From a virus: a stretch of 29,096 bases of DNA. Location: IMG/VR virus record IMGVR_UViG_3300017783_000142, positions 1 through 29,096 of that record; one strand, given 5' to 3'. The first letter of the stretch is position 1. The number at the start of each line of letters is the position of its first letter. The notes under the pieces are model-generated. The model was given only the letters and a program-made list of their open reading frames with translations. It ran no database searches and was not told the origin of the DNA. The position numbers and the translations under genes were made by a program. Below are positions 14,271-22,165 of the stretch, in pieces.

Positions 14271-14854
14271 TGGGTGTAGTATCACGTACAGCAGATTTAT
14301 TTTACGCCTTTAGGTTTCTAAAGTTGTTAGTAACGCCGTGGGATAAAACAGGTGCATACGAACAGGGCATTATTGATGAGAATGGTAAGAATCTCAAGAA
14401 GGCAAGAGACTTAACAACTGGCCAAGAAAAAGAAGTTTATACAGTATTTCATAGGTTAGTTTTTAATCTTAAAAGATTGTTGATGAAAGTACCATTCGGT
14501 AAAACAAAGTTAGCTTCTTATGCTGCAGCTTTGTTCTTAATTAAAGAAAATACTAATCTAACAGAAGATGAAATTAGGGAAGTATTAGACGAAGTTTTAA
14601 ACGACTTGGATGAATCACTTAATGAGAGTGTATTCTTTATTAAAGATGATGTAATTAATCCAGGTAGGTATAAATTAATTAATGAAATGGCTAGTAATAA
14701 AACAGGAGAGATAATTGCTTTCCCAGGCCAAGAAGTTATAGTAACACTTCATAGTAAACCAGTGGACTATATGTTTAACACTGGCATATATGAGGTAACA
14801 CATTCTCTAACCAATCAGAAATTATATATAAGTAGTGGAGACATAAAGAAATGA
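14270..14854 (+). CDS. Conserved marine phage virion-associated protein candidate
   Basis: 194 residues in two parts. Residues 1-110 form a helical module (DLFYAFRFLKLLVTPWDKTGAY, VFHRLVFNLKRLLMKVPFGKTKLASYAAALFLIKE) that I recall as strongly conserved in marine T4-like phages. Residues about 124-194 form a beta-rich tail (FFIKDDVINPGRYKL, GQEVIVTLHSKPVDYMFNTGIYEV). A LNE-S site at 121-124 separates them and could be a prohead protease cut. It overlaps both neighbours by 1 and 4 bases. Function unknown. Confidence 0.75.
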   Translation: MGVVSRTADLFYAFRFLKLLVTPWDKTGAYEQGIIDENGKNLKKARDLTTGQEKEVYTVFHRLVFNLKRLLMKVPFGKTKLASYAAALFLIKENTNLTEDEIREVLDEVLNDLDESLNESVFFIKDDVINPGRYKLINEMASNKTGEIIAFPGQEVIVTLHSKPVDYMFNTGIYEVTHSLTNQKLYISSGDIKK

Positions 14855-15591
14855 AAAAATTTAATGACATGTGGGAAGATGCCGCTGCCAACTCAGTAGG
14901 AGCTGGTGGTGTTGATATGCCTGCAGATGTCCAACAAGATAAAAAGAAAAAGAATAAATCGCCACAGTATGATGGGCGTACTAAAGAAGGCAGAAAGTTT
15001 GTTGAAAAGATGCTAGCTAGAAGAAAGGCTAGAGAAATTAATGCCTCTAAACAGAATATGGCATCAGTTGCCATGAAAGAAGAAAGTGTAGATGAAGACT
15101 TGAAAGAAAAGGCAGATCCTGATACAATTGCTATGATTAAAGCTAACCCAAAAATGAAAGATAAAGTACTTAAAAGTTTGAATCCAAGAGCGCGTAGAGA
15201 AGTAATAAAAGCACTTGGAGAAGAAAGTGTAGATGAAGAACTCGTAGGAGAGGCCATGACAGATAAAGAAAAGAAGAAAAGACTTGCAATGATTAAAAAA
15301 TCTGTTGAAAGAATCAATTCTAAAAATGCAGATAAAGCAAAGAAAGATGCTTTAAAGATGATGAAAGATTCAGGCATGTTTGACGAAACTGTAGAGGAAG
15401 CTAAAGCTAGACCGCCAAAGATTAAAGGGTTATCTCTATATGGATCTGAAATTAGTGGTCTAAAGCAAGGAATGAAAACATTTAGTGCTAAACCAGTAGT
15501 TAGTAAAGGAAAGTTAGGTTACAGAGTAATGGATGAATTCGGCGGTTTTGAAACTTTAGACTTAAAGGCATTCGCTAAGAAGTTCGGTTAA
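14851..15591 (+). CDS. Lys-rich probable head protein with internal repeat
   Basis: 246 residues. It begins MKKFNDMWEDAAANSVGAGG, then VDMPADV, a start shared by several marine phage virion proteins as I recall. A basic region (KKKKNKSPQYDGRTKEGRKF) is followed by two copies of EESVDE-D/E-L, encoded by an exact 20-base repeat, bracketing a helical domain (DPDTIAMIKANPKMKDKVL...REVIKALG). The C-terminal ~60 residues (GKLGYRVMDEFGGFETLDLKAFAKKFG) look folded. The repeats may mark protease sites between segments. It is the last of the head-like block before the lysis genes. Confidence 0.72.
   Translation: MKKFNDMWEDAAANSVGAGGVDMPADVQQDKKKKNKSPQYDGRTKEGRKFVEKMLARRKAREINASKQNMASVAMKEESVDEDLKEKADPDTIAMIKANPKMKDKVLKSLNPRARREVIKALGEESVDEELVGEAMTDKEKKKRLAMIKKSVERINSKNADKAKKDALKMMKDSGMFDETVEEAKARPPKIKGLSLYGSEISGLKQGMKTFSAKPVVSKGKLGYRVMDEFGGFETLDLKAFAKKFG
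15079..15239 (+). repeat. Two exact 20-base direct repeats inside one gene
   Basis: GAAGAAAGTGTAGATGAAGA occurs at 15079-15098 and 15220-15239, in the same frame, each giving E-E-S-V-D-E followed by D/E-L. The 121 bases between them encode a helical segment. Identity at base level, not only in protein, suggests a recent internal copy or selection for the repeated peptide. Confidence 0.9.
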
Positions 15592-15607
15592 TTATATAGG
15601 TTAGATT

Positions 15608-16000
15608 ATGACAAAAATATTGATGGGAATTATAGGAGCTATGGGACTTGCAGGTCTCATGTATTATAATTTATCTGTAGTACCTATGAAGAATAAACTG
15701 GAAGAACAATCCAAAGTAATTATAGCACAAGACCTAAGAGATCAAGAACAAAAGGCCACAATCGAGGCCATTCAAAATAATCTTGCAAAAACTTCACAAG
15801 AGTTAACAGGATTACAAGTCAGAAATCAAGCATACGAAACAGAAATGAATGAGTATATGGATATATTCAGGCGTCATAATCTGTCTAAATTGGCTAGCGC
15901 CAAACCTGGTATGATTGAGAAAAGAGCAAACACTAGAACAAAGGAGGCATTCGATGCGATTGAAGCAGATAGTCAGCGTATTAGCACTCTTAACGATTAG
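15608..16000 (+). CDS. Inner-membrane spanin (Rz-like)
   Basis: 130 residues. An N-terminal membrane helix (residues 3-22, KILMGIIGAMGLAGLMYYNL) is followed by a long coiled-coil periplasmic part (KLEEQSKVIIAQDLRDQEQK, then TSQELTGLQVRNQAYETEMN). This is the plan of the inner-membrane half of a two-part spanin that joins and fuses the two host membranes at lysis. The key support is the lipoprotein gene starting inside its 3' end, the Rz/Rz1 arrangement. The conserved tail RANTRTKEAFDAIE would lie near the outer membrane. Confidence 0.85.
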   Translation: MTKILMGIIGAMGLAGLMYYNLSVVPMKNKLEEQSKVIIAQDLRDQEQKATIEAIQNNLAKTSQELTGLQVRNQAYETEMNEYMDIFRRHNLSKLASAKPGMIEKRANTRTKEAFDAIEADSQRISTLND

Positions 16001-16454
16001 TGGTTGTAGTTTACTTCAACAGGCTCCAAGAGAAGTTGAAATAATAACTAAACCGGTTCAGATAGATATTGTACAGCCAGTAATGCCTAGAGCAATAGAC
16101 TTAAAAGAACCTAAATGGTATGTAGTTTCAGATACCAAGATAATTGAAAATTGTCTGAAAGATCCTGAAACTAAGAAATCAAACTGTAAATTAGGTAGAG
16201 AAGATTTGTATCCAGAAGGATATACTTATCTTGATAAATTTATAGATGATATAAAGAAAAACCATGGCGGAGATATTGTATTTGTTGCCATGACTGTTGA
16301 TGATTATGAGTTAATGTCTTATAATACTCAGGAAATTAAAAGATATATTAATCAGCTCGGTGAGGTGATAGTTTACTATAGGAATGTAACAATAAATGAT
16401 GAACAAGCTGAAGCAGTGGAAATTAAATTGGAGAAACAAAATGGCAAAGACTAG
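15954..16454 (+). CDS. Outer-membrane spanin lipoprotein (Rz1-like, large)
   Basis: 166 residues. The ATG at 15954 is clear: AAGGAGG lies at 15941-15947 and the product then opens with a lipoprotein signal MRLKQIVSVLALLTISGC, lipobox ISGC, acylated Cys18. A longer in-frame start at 15915 would spoil the signal. It begins 47 bases inside the inner spanin gene in another frame. Mature part: a Pro-containing stretch (VQIDIVQPVMPRAIDL), then a folded ~100-residue domain with YPEGYTYLDKFIDDIKKN. It is longer than the classic ~60-residue Rz1. Outer-membrane spanin acting at the last step of lysis. Confidence 0.85.
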   Translation: MRLKQIVSVLALLTISGCSLLQQAPREVEIITKPVQIDIVQPVMPRAIDLKEPKWYVVSDTKIIENCLKDPETKKSNCKLGREDLYPEGYTYLDKFIDDIKKNHGGDIVFVAMTVDDYELMSYNTQEIKRYINQLGEVIVYYRNVTINDEQAEAVEIKLEKQNGKD

Positions 16455-17199
16455 AATGAAAGAACAATTAACAGTAATGGAAAGAGCAGAGGTTGCAGCA
16501 AAACTTTCAGCAATTGCATATATGACTCCCAAATCTGCAGAAACAGCATGTAAGAAACTCGGATTTGTTTCAGGTAAGATTATTAGTAGAGATGGAGCAG
16601 AAGTACTAGTCGCAAAAGACAGAAATGATATGTGGTTTGCATTTAGAGGAACAGAACCTTCTAAATTAAATGATGTTATGGCTGATCTCAAAGTAATTAA
16701 GAATACAGCAAAAGCTGGTGGTAAAGTACATGGTGGATTCCAAGAAGAAGTAGATGATGTTTGGATGGACATTGTAAAAGAACTAGAACACAATGATCAA
16801 TTAAAAGTAAGAAAAGATGTTTATATGACTGGTCATAGTTTAGGTGCTGCCATGGCAACAATTAGTGCAACAAGGTACCAACCAGAAGAACTATTTACAT
16901 TCGGATCTCCAAGAGTTGGCGGAAAACATTTCATTAAAAATATTAAATCGCCGCATTACAGATTTATGAATAACAATGATATAGTATGTAGAATCCCACC
17001 TGCATGGTTGGGTTTCAGGCATCATGGAGAGATGATATACTTTAACAGATTCGGAGAGAAACAAACTAAACCAACATGGGCAGATATGTTCTATGGTATT
17101 TTTAACTCTTGGAAAAGATTTAAATTCTTTGATGGAGTAGTAGACCATGGAATGCCTAACTATGTTAAAGCTATTAAAAAGTTAGCAAAGGTGAAGTAA
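16441..17199 (+). CDS. Class 3 lipase-like alpha/beta hydrolase
   Basis: 252 residues from the ATG at 16441 (GGAG at 16430-16433; a start at 16396 would lie deeper in the spanin gene). It has the class 3 lipase outline: FRGTEPSKLNDVMADL (68-83), nucleophile elbow GHSLG with Ser133 (131-135), FGSPRVGG (154-161), NNNDIVCRIPP with Asp180 and DHGMPNYV with His236. The full Ser-Asp-His triad is thus present. There is no signal peptide. It overlaps the spanin gene by 14 bases, so it is made with the lysis proteins. It may hydrolyse host membrane phospholipids during lysis, or be carried in the virion; neither is shown. Confidence 0.88.
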   Translation: MAKTRMKEQLTVMERAEVAAKLSAIAYMTPKSAETACKKLGFVSGKIISRDGAEVLVAKDRNDMWFAFRGTEPSKLNDVMADLKVIKNTAKAGGKVHGGFQEEVDDVWMDIVKELEHNDQLKVRKDVYMTGHSLGAAMATISATRYQPEELFTFGSPRVGGKHFIKNIKSPHYRFMNNNDIVCRIPPAWLGFRHHGEMIYFNRFGEKQTKPTWADMFYGIFNSWKRFKFFDGVVDHGMPNYVKAIKKLAKVK

Positions 17200-17517
17200 G
17201 TGTATTTTTTACTTATACTTTCACTGAAGTCTATTCTAAGTTCTATTATAGGTTCTTCGTTTTATAATTGGTTCCAAGGCACAAAAGGTGGCATCTGGTT
17301 CCAAAAACAAGTAGATAGATTTATGCAACACTTCGCTGAGAAGTATGATTTAGAATTGGCTAAGAAAGATGCCAAATTTGTAAAGCAGTTCCCTTTAGTC
17401 GCCAAACGATTAGAAGAACTGGAAAGGATAGCACACCCTAAATGTGGACTAGATGGTTTTGATGATTATCCCAAATTGATAGATAGAATAGAAAAACTTG
17501 AAAAAAAAGTAAAATAG
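17200..17517 (+). CDS. Small membrane-anchored protein at end of lysis cassette
   Basis: 105 residues from GTG at 17200, directly after the lipase stop, with AAAGGTGA upstream. Residues 1-20 (YFLLILSLKSILSSIIGSSF) form a hydrophobic helix; the rest is soluble, with FQKQVDRFMQHFAEKYDLEL and a coiled-coil C-terminus (LIDRIEKLEKKVK). It is probably anchored in the inner membrane. Its position behind spanins and lipase makes a lysis role possible, including holin-like control, but one N-terminal helix alone does not show that. Confidence 0.68.
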   Translation: MYFLLILSLKSILSSIIGSSFYNWFQGTKGGIWFQKQVDRFMQHFAEKYDLELAKKDAKFVKQFPLVAKRLEELERIAHPKCGLDGFDDYPKLIDRIEKLEKKVK

Positions 17518-17520
17518 TTG

Positions 17521-17549
17521 TTTACAAACACTGAAAAATGTGTTATAAT
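17521..17549 (+). promoter_or_regulatory. Sigma70-type promoter for nrdA
   Basis: -35 TTTACA (17521-17526), 17-base spacer, -10 TATAAT (17544-17549), followed by ATATAC. Transcription would start near 17556, about 20 bases before the nrdA start. It belongs to the promoter family of this window and separates nucleotide metabolism from the lysis cassette. Confidence 0.88.
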
Positions 17550-17575
17550 ATATACTATTAAACACCGGAATAATA

Positions 17576-19888
17576 ATGGATGGGATGAACATAATGAAAA
17601 TAGATGTCACTAAACGAGATGGCACGAAACAAGAATTTGATTTAGAAAAAGTACACAAAGTACTTGATTGGGCATGTAAGGATATTACAGGGGTATCCAT
17701 ATCAGAAATAGAACTTAAAGCTAATATTCAGCTATATAATAATATACCAGCATATGACATACACGAACTTTTAATTAAGTCCGCTGCAGAACTTATATCT
17801 GAACATACTCCAAATTACCAATTTGTTGCCGCTAGGTTAATCAATTACAAACTCCGTAAAGAAGTTTATGGCGACTATGACCCATGGGCTCTAACCACTT
17901 TAATTAAAGAAAATATAAAAAGAAAAGTATACGATAAAGAAATTTTGGTTAATTATACTGAAGAAGAACTTAACCAATTGGACAAATATATTAAACATGA
18001 ACGCGATGACGCATTTACATATGCGGGTATGGAACAGTTTAGAGGTAAGTATTTAGTACAAGACCGTAAGAATAAAATCCATTACGAAACACCACAAGTA
18101 TTGTACATGATGGTTTCTGCTACTCTGTTTATGAACTACCCTAAAGAAACCCGTTTAAAATATGTAAAGGATTATTACGATGCAATTTCTCAGTTTTATA
18201 TTTCACTACCCACTCCGATTATGGCGGGAGTTCGTACGCCAACCAGACAGTTTTCAAGCTGCGTTCTTATCGAAAGTGGCGATAGTCTTGACTCTATTAA
18301 TTCTACTGCAAGTTCTATTGTAAAATATATCAGTAAAAAAGCAGGTATTGGTATTGGAGCAGGTTCAATTAGAGCCGAAGGTGCTAAAGTAGGTGATGGT
18401 TCCGTAGTTCATACTGGATTAATTCCATTCTTAAAATATTTCCAAGCGGCGGTAAAATCGTGTAGTCAAGGTGGGGTTCGTGGTGGAGCAGCAACTGTAT
18501 ATGTTCCTATATGGCATTATGAATTCGAGGACTTGGTTGTACTAAAGAATAATAAAGGTACAGAAGAAGGCAGAGTCAGACACATGGACTATGCATTCCA
18601 GTTTAATAAACTAATGTATGAAAGATTATTAACTAATGGTAATATTACTTTCTTTGATCCAAATGATGTCCCTGGCTTATATGAGGCTTTCTTTGCAGAT
18701 CAAGATAAATTTAAAACTCTTTATGAGAAGTATGAACGTAAGACATCTATTAGAAAGAAATCTATGCCAGCAGTAGAAGTATTTTCATCGTTCTTAACAG
18801 AAAGAAAAGATACTGGTAGAATATATTTAATGAATGTGGACCATGCTAATGACCATGGTGCATTCTTGCCTGATCAAGCCCCTATTCGTATGAGTAATCT
18901 ATGTTGTGAGATTGATTTACCAACTACACCTCTTAATTCACCCGATGATGCGGAAGGCGAAATTAGTCTATGTACGTTATCTGCAATTAATTGGGGTTTA
19001 ATAAATGAACCAAAAGATTTTGAAAAATACTGCGATCTTGCTGTCAGGTCTCTTGATGAATTACTTGACTATCAAGGATATCCAGTTCCAGCTGCTAAGA
19101 AAGGTACTCTCAACCGTAGACCTCTCGGAGTTGGTATAATAAATCTAGCCTACTTCTTGGCTAAAAGAGAGTTAAAATATGATGAATCTGCTTTTAAGAT
19201 AGTAGACGAATATGCTGAAGCATGGTCTTATTATCTTATTAAGGCATCTGCTATATTGGCGGAAGAAAAAGGCAAAATACCTTTAAATTATGAGACAAAA
19301 TATGGTGGCGGGGTTTTACCAATTGATACATATAAGAGTGCAGTAGATAATTTAATAGAGCATACTGAACGATTACCATGGGACGAGCTGAGAACTCAAC
19401 TTAAAGCTACTGGAATCCGTAACAGTACTCTAATGGCATTAATGCCAGCAGAAACATCTGCACAAATCTCTAATAGTACGAATGGAATAGAACCACCTCG
19501 TGCATTAGTTAGTTATAAACAATCTAAGGATGGTGTTATGGCACAGGTAGTACCTGGTTATCACCACCTAAAGAATAAGTATGACCTGCTCTGGGATCAA
19601 AAATCTCCAGACGGATACTTAAAGATATGTGCTATCTTACAGAAATATATTGACCAAGGAATATCGGTTAATACTTCTTATAATCCAGAACACTTTGAGG
19701 ATAATAAAATCCCTATGTCAGAAATGATTAAGGATACGGTTACTGCATATAAATTTGGATTGAAACAGCTCTATTACTTCAACACTAACGATGGTGCTGG
19801 AGAAATGACCGACGAGGCAACCCATCACAGTTATGAAGGTGAATCAGAAGTATATGATGACGATGATTGTGAAAGTTGTAAAATTTGA
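17576..19888 (+). CDS. nrdA: Class Ia ribonucleotide reductase, large subunit NrdA
   Basis: 770 residues. It reduces ribonucleotides to deoxyribonucleotides with NrdB. An ATP-cone-like N-terminus (VTKRDGTKQEFDLEKVHKVL) is present. Catalytic residues fall 4 positions after E. coli numbering: C229 (E. coli C225) in RQFSSCV, N441, C443 and E445 in SNLCCEI (N437, C439, E441), C466 in SLCTLSA (C462), and the C-terminal redox pair C765/C768 (CESC). From memory the sequence is nearer to E. coli NrdA than to T4 NrdA. GGA (17567-17569) supports the ATG at 17576, but ATGs at 17585 and 17594 are possible; the last gives an N-terminus of T4-like length. Confidence 0.97.
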   Translation: MDGMNIMKIDVTKRDGTKQEFDLEKVHKVLDWACKDITGVSISEIELKANIQLYNNIPAYDIHELLIKSAAELISEHTPNYQFVAARLINYKLRKEVYGDYDPWALTTLIKENIKRKVYDKEILVNYTEEELNQLDKYIKHERDDAFTYAGMEQFRGKYLVQDRKNKIHYETPQVLYMMVSATLFMNYPKETRLKYVKDYYDAISQFYISLPTPIMAGVRTPTRQFSSCVLIESGDSLDSINSTASSIVKYISKKAGIGIGAGSIRAEGAKVGDGSVVHTGLIPFLKYFQAAVKSCSQGGVRGGAATVYVPIWHYEFEDLVVLKNNKGTEEGRVRHMDYAFQFNKLMYERLLTNGNITFFDPNDVPGLYEAFFADQDKFKTLYEKYERKTSIRKKSMPAVEVFSSFLTERKDTGRIYLMNVDHANDHGAFLPDQAPIRMSNLCCEIDLPTTPLNSPDDAEGEISLCTLSAINWGLINEPKDFEKYCDLAVRSLDELLDYQGYPVPAAKKGTLNRRPLGVGIINLAYFLAKRELKYDESAFKIVDEYAEAWSYYLIKASAILAEEKGKIPLNYETKYGGGVLPIDTYKSAVDNLIEHTERLPWDELRTQLKATGIRNSTLMALMPAETSAQISNSTNGIEPPRALVSYKQSKDGVMAQVVPGYHHLKNKYDLLWDQKSPDGYLKICAILQKYIDQGISVNTSYNPEHFEDNKIPMSEMIKDTVTAYKFGLKQLYYFNTNDGAGEMTDEATHHSYEGESEVYDDDDCESCKI

Positions 19889-19908
19889 AAAAGAAAGAAC
19901 GAATACCT

Positions 19909-20061
19909 ATGAGTGGTGGCGATGAATGGGATGCTTTAAGTAAAAAGTCCCGTAAGTTTTACGGCTGGGGTAGGGGAACACTTAAAAAAATTAAACGAAG
20001 ATATAATAAACGATTTAGACAACAAGGAAAACTAAATAATGGCAGTATTGAAGAAGAATAA
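19909..20061 (+). CDS. Small basic protein between nrdA and nrdB
   Basis: 50 residues from ATG at 19909; a TTG at 19885, overlapping the nrdA stop, would add 8 residues. It reads MSGGDEWDALSKKSRKFYGW and continues with a very basic tail rich in K and R (KKIKRRYNKRFRQQGK). It overlaps nrdB by 23 bases. I recall 'GDE-x-DAL' proteins of this size in other marine phages, so it is likely real. The charge suggests RNA or DNA binding. Function unknown. Confidence 0.62.
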   Translation: MSGGDEWDALSKKSRKFYGWGRGTLKKIKRRYNKRFRQQGKLNNGSIEEE

Positions 20062-21112
20062 AAAATCACATCTAGAAAAGAATATGTTTTTAGATGAAGG
20101 TGTAGATATTCAAAGATATGATGAATTAAAATATCCACAATTAGATAAAATAACAGAGAAACAACTTGGATTCTTTTGGAGACCCGAAGAGGTAGATATT
20201 TCAAAAGATAAAAAAGATTTTGATTCTCTGACCGAACACGAAAAGCACATCTTTACATCTAACCTAAAACGACAAATCGTATTGGATAGTGTACAGGGCC
20301 GTGCTCCAAATCTTGCTTTCTTACCTATTGCTTCATTACCAGAAGTAGAAAACTGGATAGAGACTTGGTCATTCTTTGAAACTATTCATTCTAAAAGCTA
20401 TACACATATTATTCGTAATATATATCCATCTCCGGGTGCGGTATTCGATAGTATTTTAGATACTAAAGAAATTAGTAATTGTGCAGATTCTATTAGTTCA
20501 TATTATGATGACTTGGTAACCTCTAATAACGGCCCTACAAATAAGATGCAACACAAGAGAGCTGTTTGGATGGCAATGATGAGTGCTAATGCTCTAGAAG
20601 GAGTACGTTTCTATGTGTCATTCGCATGTTCTTGGGCATTTGCAGAACTTAAAAAAATGGAAGGTAATGCTAAGATTATTAAATTTATTGCACGAGACGA
20701 GAATATTCATCTGGCGTCTACCACTACCATGCTTAAACTTCTACAAAAAGAAGATAAAGATTATATAAAGATAGCTAAAGAAATGGAAGACGAATCCGTT
20801 AAGCTATACGTTGACGTAATTGAACAAGAGAAACAATGGGCACAATATCTATTTAAAGACGGTTCTATGATTGGATTAAACGCGAAGTTATTATCTGACT
20901 ATATAGAATGGATCGGTTGTAAAAGAATGAGAGCAATTGGTCTAACATGCCCATACACAGTATCACAAATGAATCCATTGCCATGGACAGAAAAATGGAT
21001 TGGTGGTGGTAATGTACAGGTCGCGCCACAAGAAACAGAAATTACATCTTATGTTACAGGTGGAGTTAAACAGGACGTAGATGAAGATACACTATCAGGA
21101 CTAAGTTTATAG
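20039..21112 (+). CDS. nrdB: Class Ia ribonucleotide reductase, small subunit NrdB
   Basis: 357 residues; it makes the tyrosyl radical used by NrdA. The di-iron ligands are D83 (LDSVQGR), E114 and H117 (FFETIHS), E187 (NALEGVRFYVSF), E221 and H224 (ARDENIHL). The radical tyrosine Y121 is in KSYTHIIRNI, and the C-terminal electron-path Tyr is in ETEITSYVTG. It is somewhat shorter than E. coli NrdB (376), mainly between residues 160 and 180. It overlaps the small basic gene before it by 23 bases and the next start by one base (TAGTG). Confidence 0.97.
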   Translation: MAVLKKNKKSHLEKNMFLDEGVDIQRYDELKYPQLDKITEKQLGFFWRPEEVDISKDKKDFDSLTEHEKHIFTSNLKRQIVLDSVQGRAPNLAFLPIASLPEVENWIETWSFFETIHSKSYTHIIRNIYPSPGAVFDSILDTKEISNCADSISSYYDDLVTSNNGPTNKMQHKRAVWMAMMSANALEGVRFYVSFACSWAFAELKKMEGNAKIIKFIARDENIHLASTTTMLKLLQKEDKDYIKIAKEMEDESVKLYVDVIEQEKQWAQYLFKDGSMIGLNAKLLSDYIEWIGCKRMRAIGLTCPYTVSQMNPLPWTEKWIGGGNVQVAPQETEITSYVTGGVKQDVDEDTLSGLSL

Positions 21113-21285
21113 TGGAAAAGAAAGTTCTGCAAGTAGTAAATTTAGCACCAAGTGAATCTTGGATAGAAAAATTAACAGAAATGCATCCAATGAGGCAAGT
21201 ATTCTGGGCCAGTATTATACAAATATGTGTATTCGGGTTTATGTTACTAGCCTTTTGGATAATTAATGGAGTAGTAAATTGGTAA
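21112..21285 (+). CDS. Small membrane protein between nrdB and glutaredoxin
   Basis: 57 residues from GTG at 21112, overlapping the nrdB stop. A soluble N-terminus (EKKVLQVVNLAPSESWIEKL) precedes one membrane helix at about residues 30-52 (QVFWASIIQICVFGFMLLAF, then WII). It ends seven bases into the glutaredoxin gene. Close fit with both neighbours suggests it is translated. Function unknown. Confidence 0.6.
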   Translation: MEKKVLQVVNLAPSESWIEKLTEMHPMRQVFWASIIQICVFGFMLLAFWIINGVVNW

Positions 21286-21509
21286 TAGAAATATACAGCA
21301 AAGACCAATGTCCTTTTTGTGACATGGCAGTACACAAAGCCCAAGCAATGATACAAGAAAGATCAGATATATCTTATAAGGTGTTTAAACTTGGAGTTGA
21401 TTTTGGCAGAGAAGAAATGCTAGAGAAATTTCCGACAGCTAGAACATTCCCTCAAATAGTGGTTGATGAACAGAATATAGGCGGGTGGCAAGAATTTCAA
21501 AAAATTTAA
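21279..21509 (+). CDS. nrdC: Glutaredoxin
   Basis: 76 residues from a TTG start at 21279 with GGAG at 21268-21271. The active site CPFC lies at residues 11-14, after the beta strand VIEIYSK. TFPQIVVDEQNIGGWQEF provides the cis-proline (TFP) and the GG of the glutathione-binding site. It would reduce the C-terminal cysteine pair of NrdA, as NrdC does in T4, and it directly follows nrdA and nrdB. No in-frame ATG exists near the start, so the TTG start is likely genuine. Confidence 0.9.
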   Translation: MVIEIYSKDQCPFCDMAVHKAQAMIQERSDISYKVFKLGVDFGREEMLEKFPTARTFPQIVVDEQNIGGWQEFQKI

Positions 21510-21526
21510 ACAATAAGGAGTTACTT

Positions 21527-21706
21527 ATGAAGTATGGTACTGCACCAACTCACTGGTATGTGCATGATTGTCAATTTTGTTATAAGAGATCCTTTATTCA
21601 TTTAGAAGACGAATGGGATACCGAAGATCGGTTCTGCCCTAACTGTGGAATATCAACCGAAGTTGATGATACATATAACTATGACAACGAAGAATACGAG
21701 GAGTAA
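21527..21706 (+). CDS. Small zinc-ribbon-like protein
   Basis: 59 residues. AAGGAG at 21513-21518 fixes the ATG at 21527 over 21485. Two CxxC pairs, CQFC (15-18) and CPNC (39-42), are spaced as in a zinc ribbon. The tail is acidic (EVDDTYNYDNEEYEE). It may bind nucleic acid or a protein partner. It overlaps the next gene by 26 bases. Confidence 0.72.
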   Translation: MKYGTAPTHWYVHDCQFCYKRSFIHLEDEWDTEDRFCPNCGISTEVDDTYNYDNEEYEE

Positions 21707-22133
21707 ACCCCCATGGCTCTATCAAGGAGTAGAATGGCAGCCGCCAAAAGAATTCAGTCACGAAGACGTGTACGGTTTTGTTTATTTGATAACGAACAAC
21801 AAGGACAATCGGAAGTACGTTGGAAAGAAATTCTTTTGGAGTCAAAAGACACTACCAATAACAAAGACTCGAAAACGGAGAAAGAAACTTAAGGTAGAGT
21901 CTGATTGGAGAATTTATTGGGGTTCTAATAAACATCTTGTTATAGATATTGAAGAACAGGGCCCTGAGAATTTTACTAGAGAGATACTCCATTTGTGTAA
22001 GACCAAAGGGGATTGCGCATATATGGAAGCAAAAGAACAGTTTGCTAGAGAAGTTTTACTAACAGAGGAATACTATAACGGCATCATTGCTTGTAAAATC
22101 GGTGGTCAAACAGTTAAAAATTTAATTAAATAA
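21681..22133 (+). CDS. GIY-YIG-like putative endonuclease
   Basis: 150 residues from ATG at 21681 (in-frame ATG at 21645 lies deeper in the preceding gene). YGFVYLITNNKDNRKYVGKK (about 31-50) corresponds to the two strands of GIY-YIG nucleases (V-Y and Y-V-G in place of GIY and YIG). A basic stretch KTRKRRKKLKVESDWRIYWG follows, then REILHLCKTKGDCAYMEAKEQF, where the last Glu residues could complete the site. Phage relatives of this kind are sometimes named Seg-like homing endonucleases; I cannot tell a free-standing homing enzyme from a resident phage nuclease. The start is uncertain. Confidence 0.68.
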   Translation: MTTKNTRSKPPWLYQGVEWQPPKEFSHEDVYGFVYLITNNKDNRKYVGKKFFWSQKTLPITKTRKRRKKLKVESDWRIYWGSNKHLVIDIEEQGPENFTREILHLCKTKGDCAYMEAKEQFAREVLLTEEYYNGIIACKIGGQTVKNLIK

Positions 22134-22136
22134 CCC

Positions 22137-22165
22137 TTTACTTTTGCCAAAAAGTGTAGTATAAT
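22137..22165 (+). promoter_or_regulatory. Sigma70-type promoter giving a near-leaderless mRNA
   Basis: -35 TTTACT (22137-22142), 17-base spacer, -10 TATAAT (22160-22165), followed by ATACC. The next start codon is at 22175, only 9 bases after the -10, so the transcript would have 0-3 leader bases. The -35 differs from TTGACA at two positions. Confidence 0.82.
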
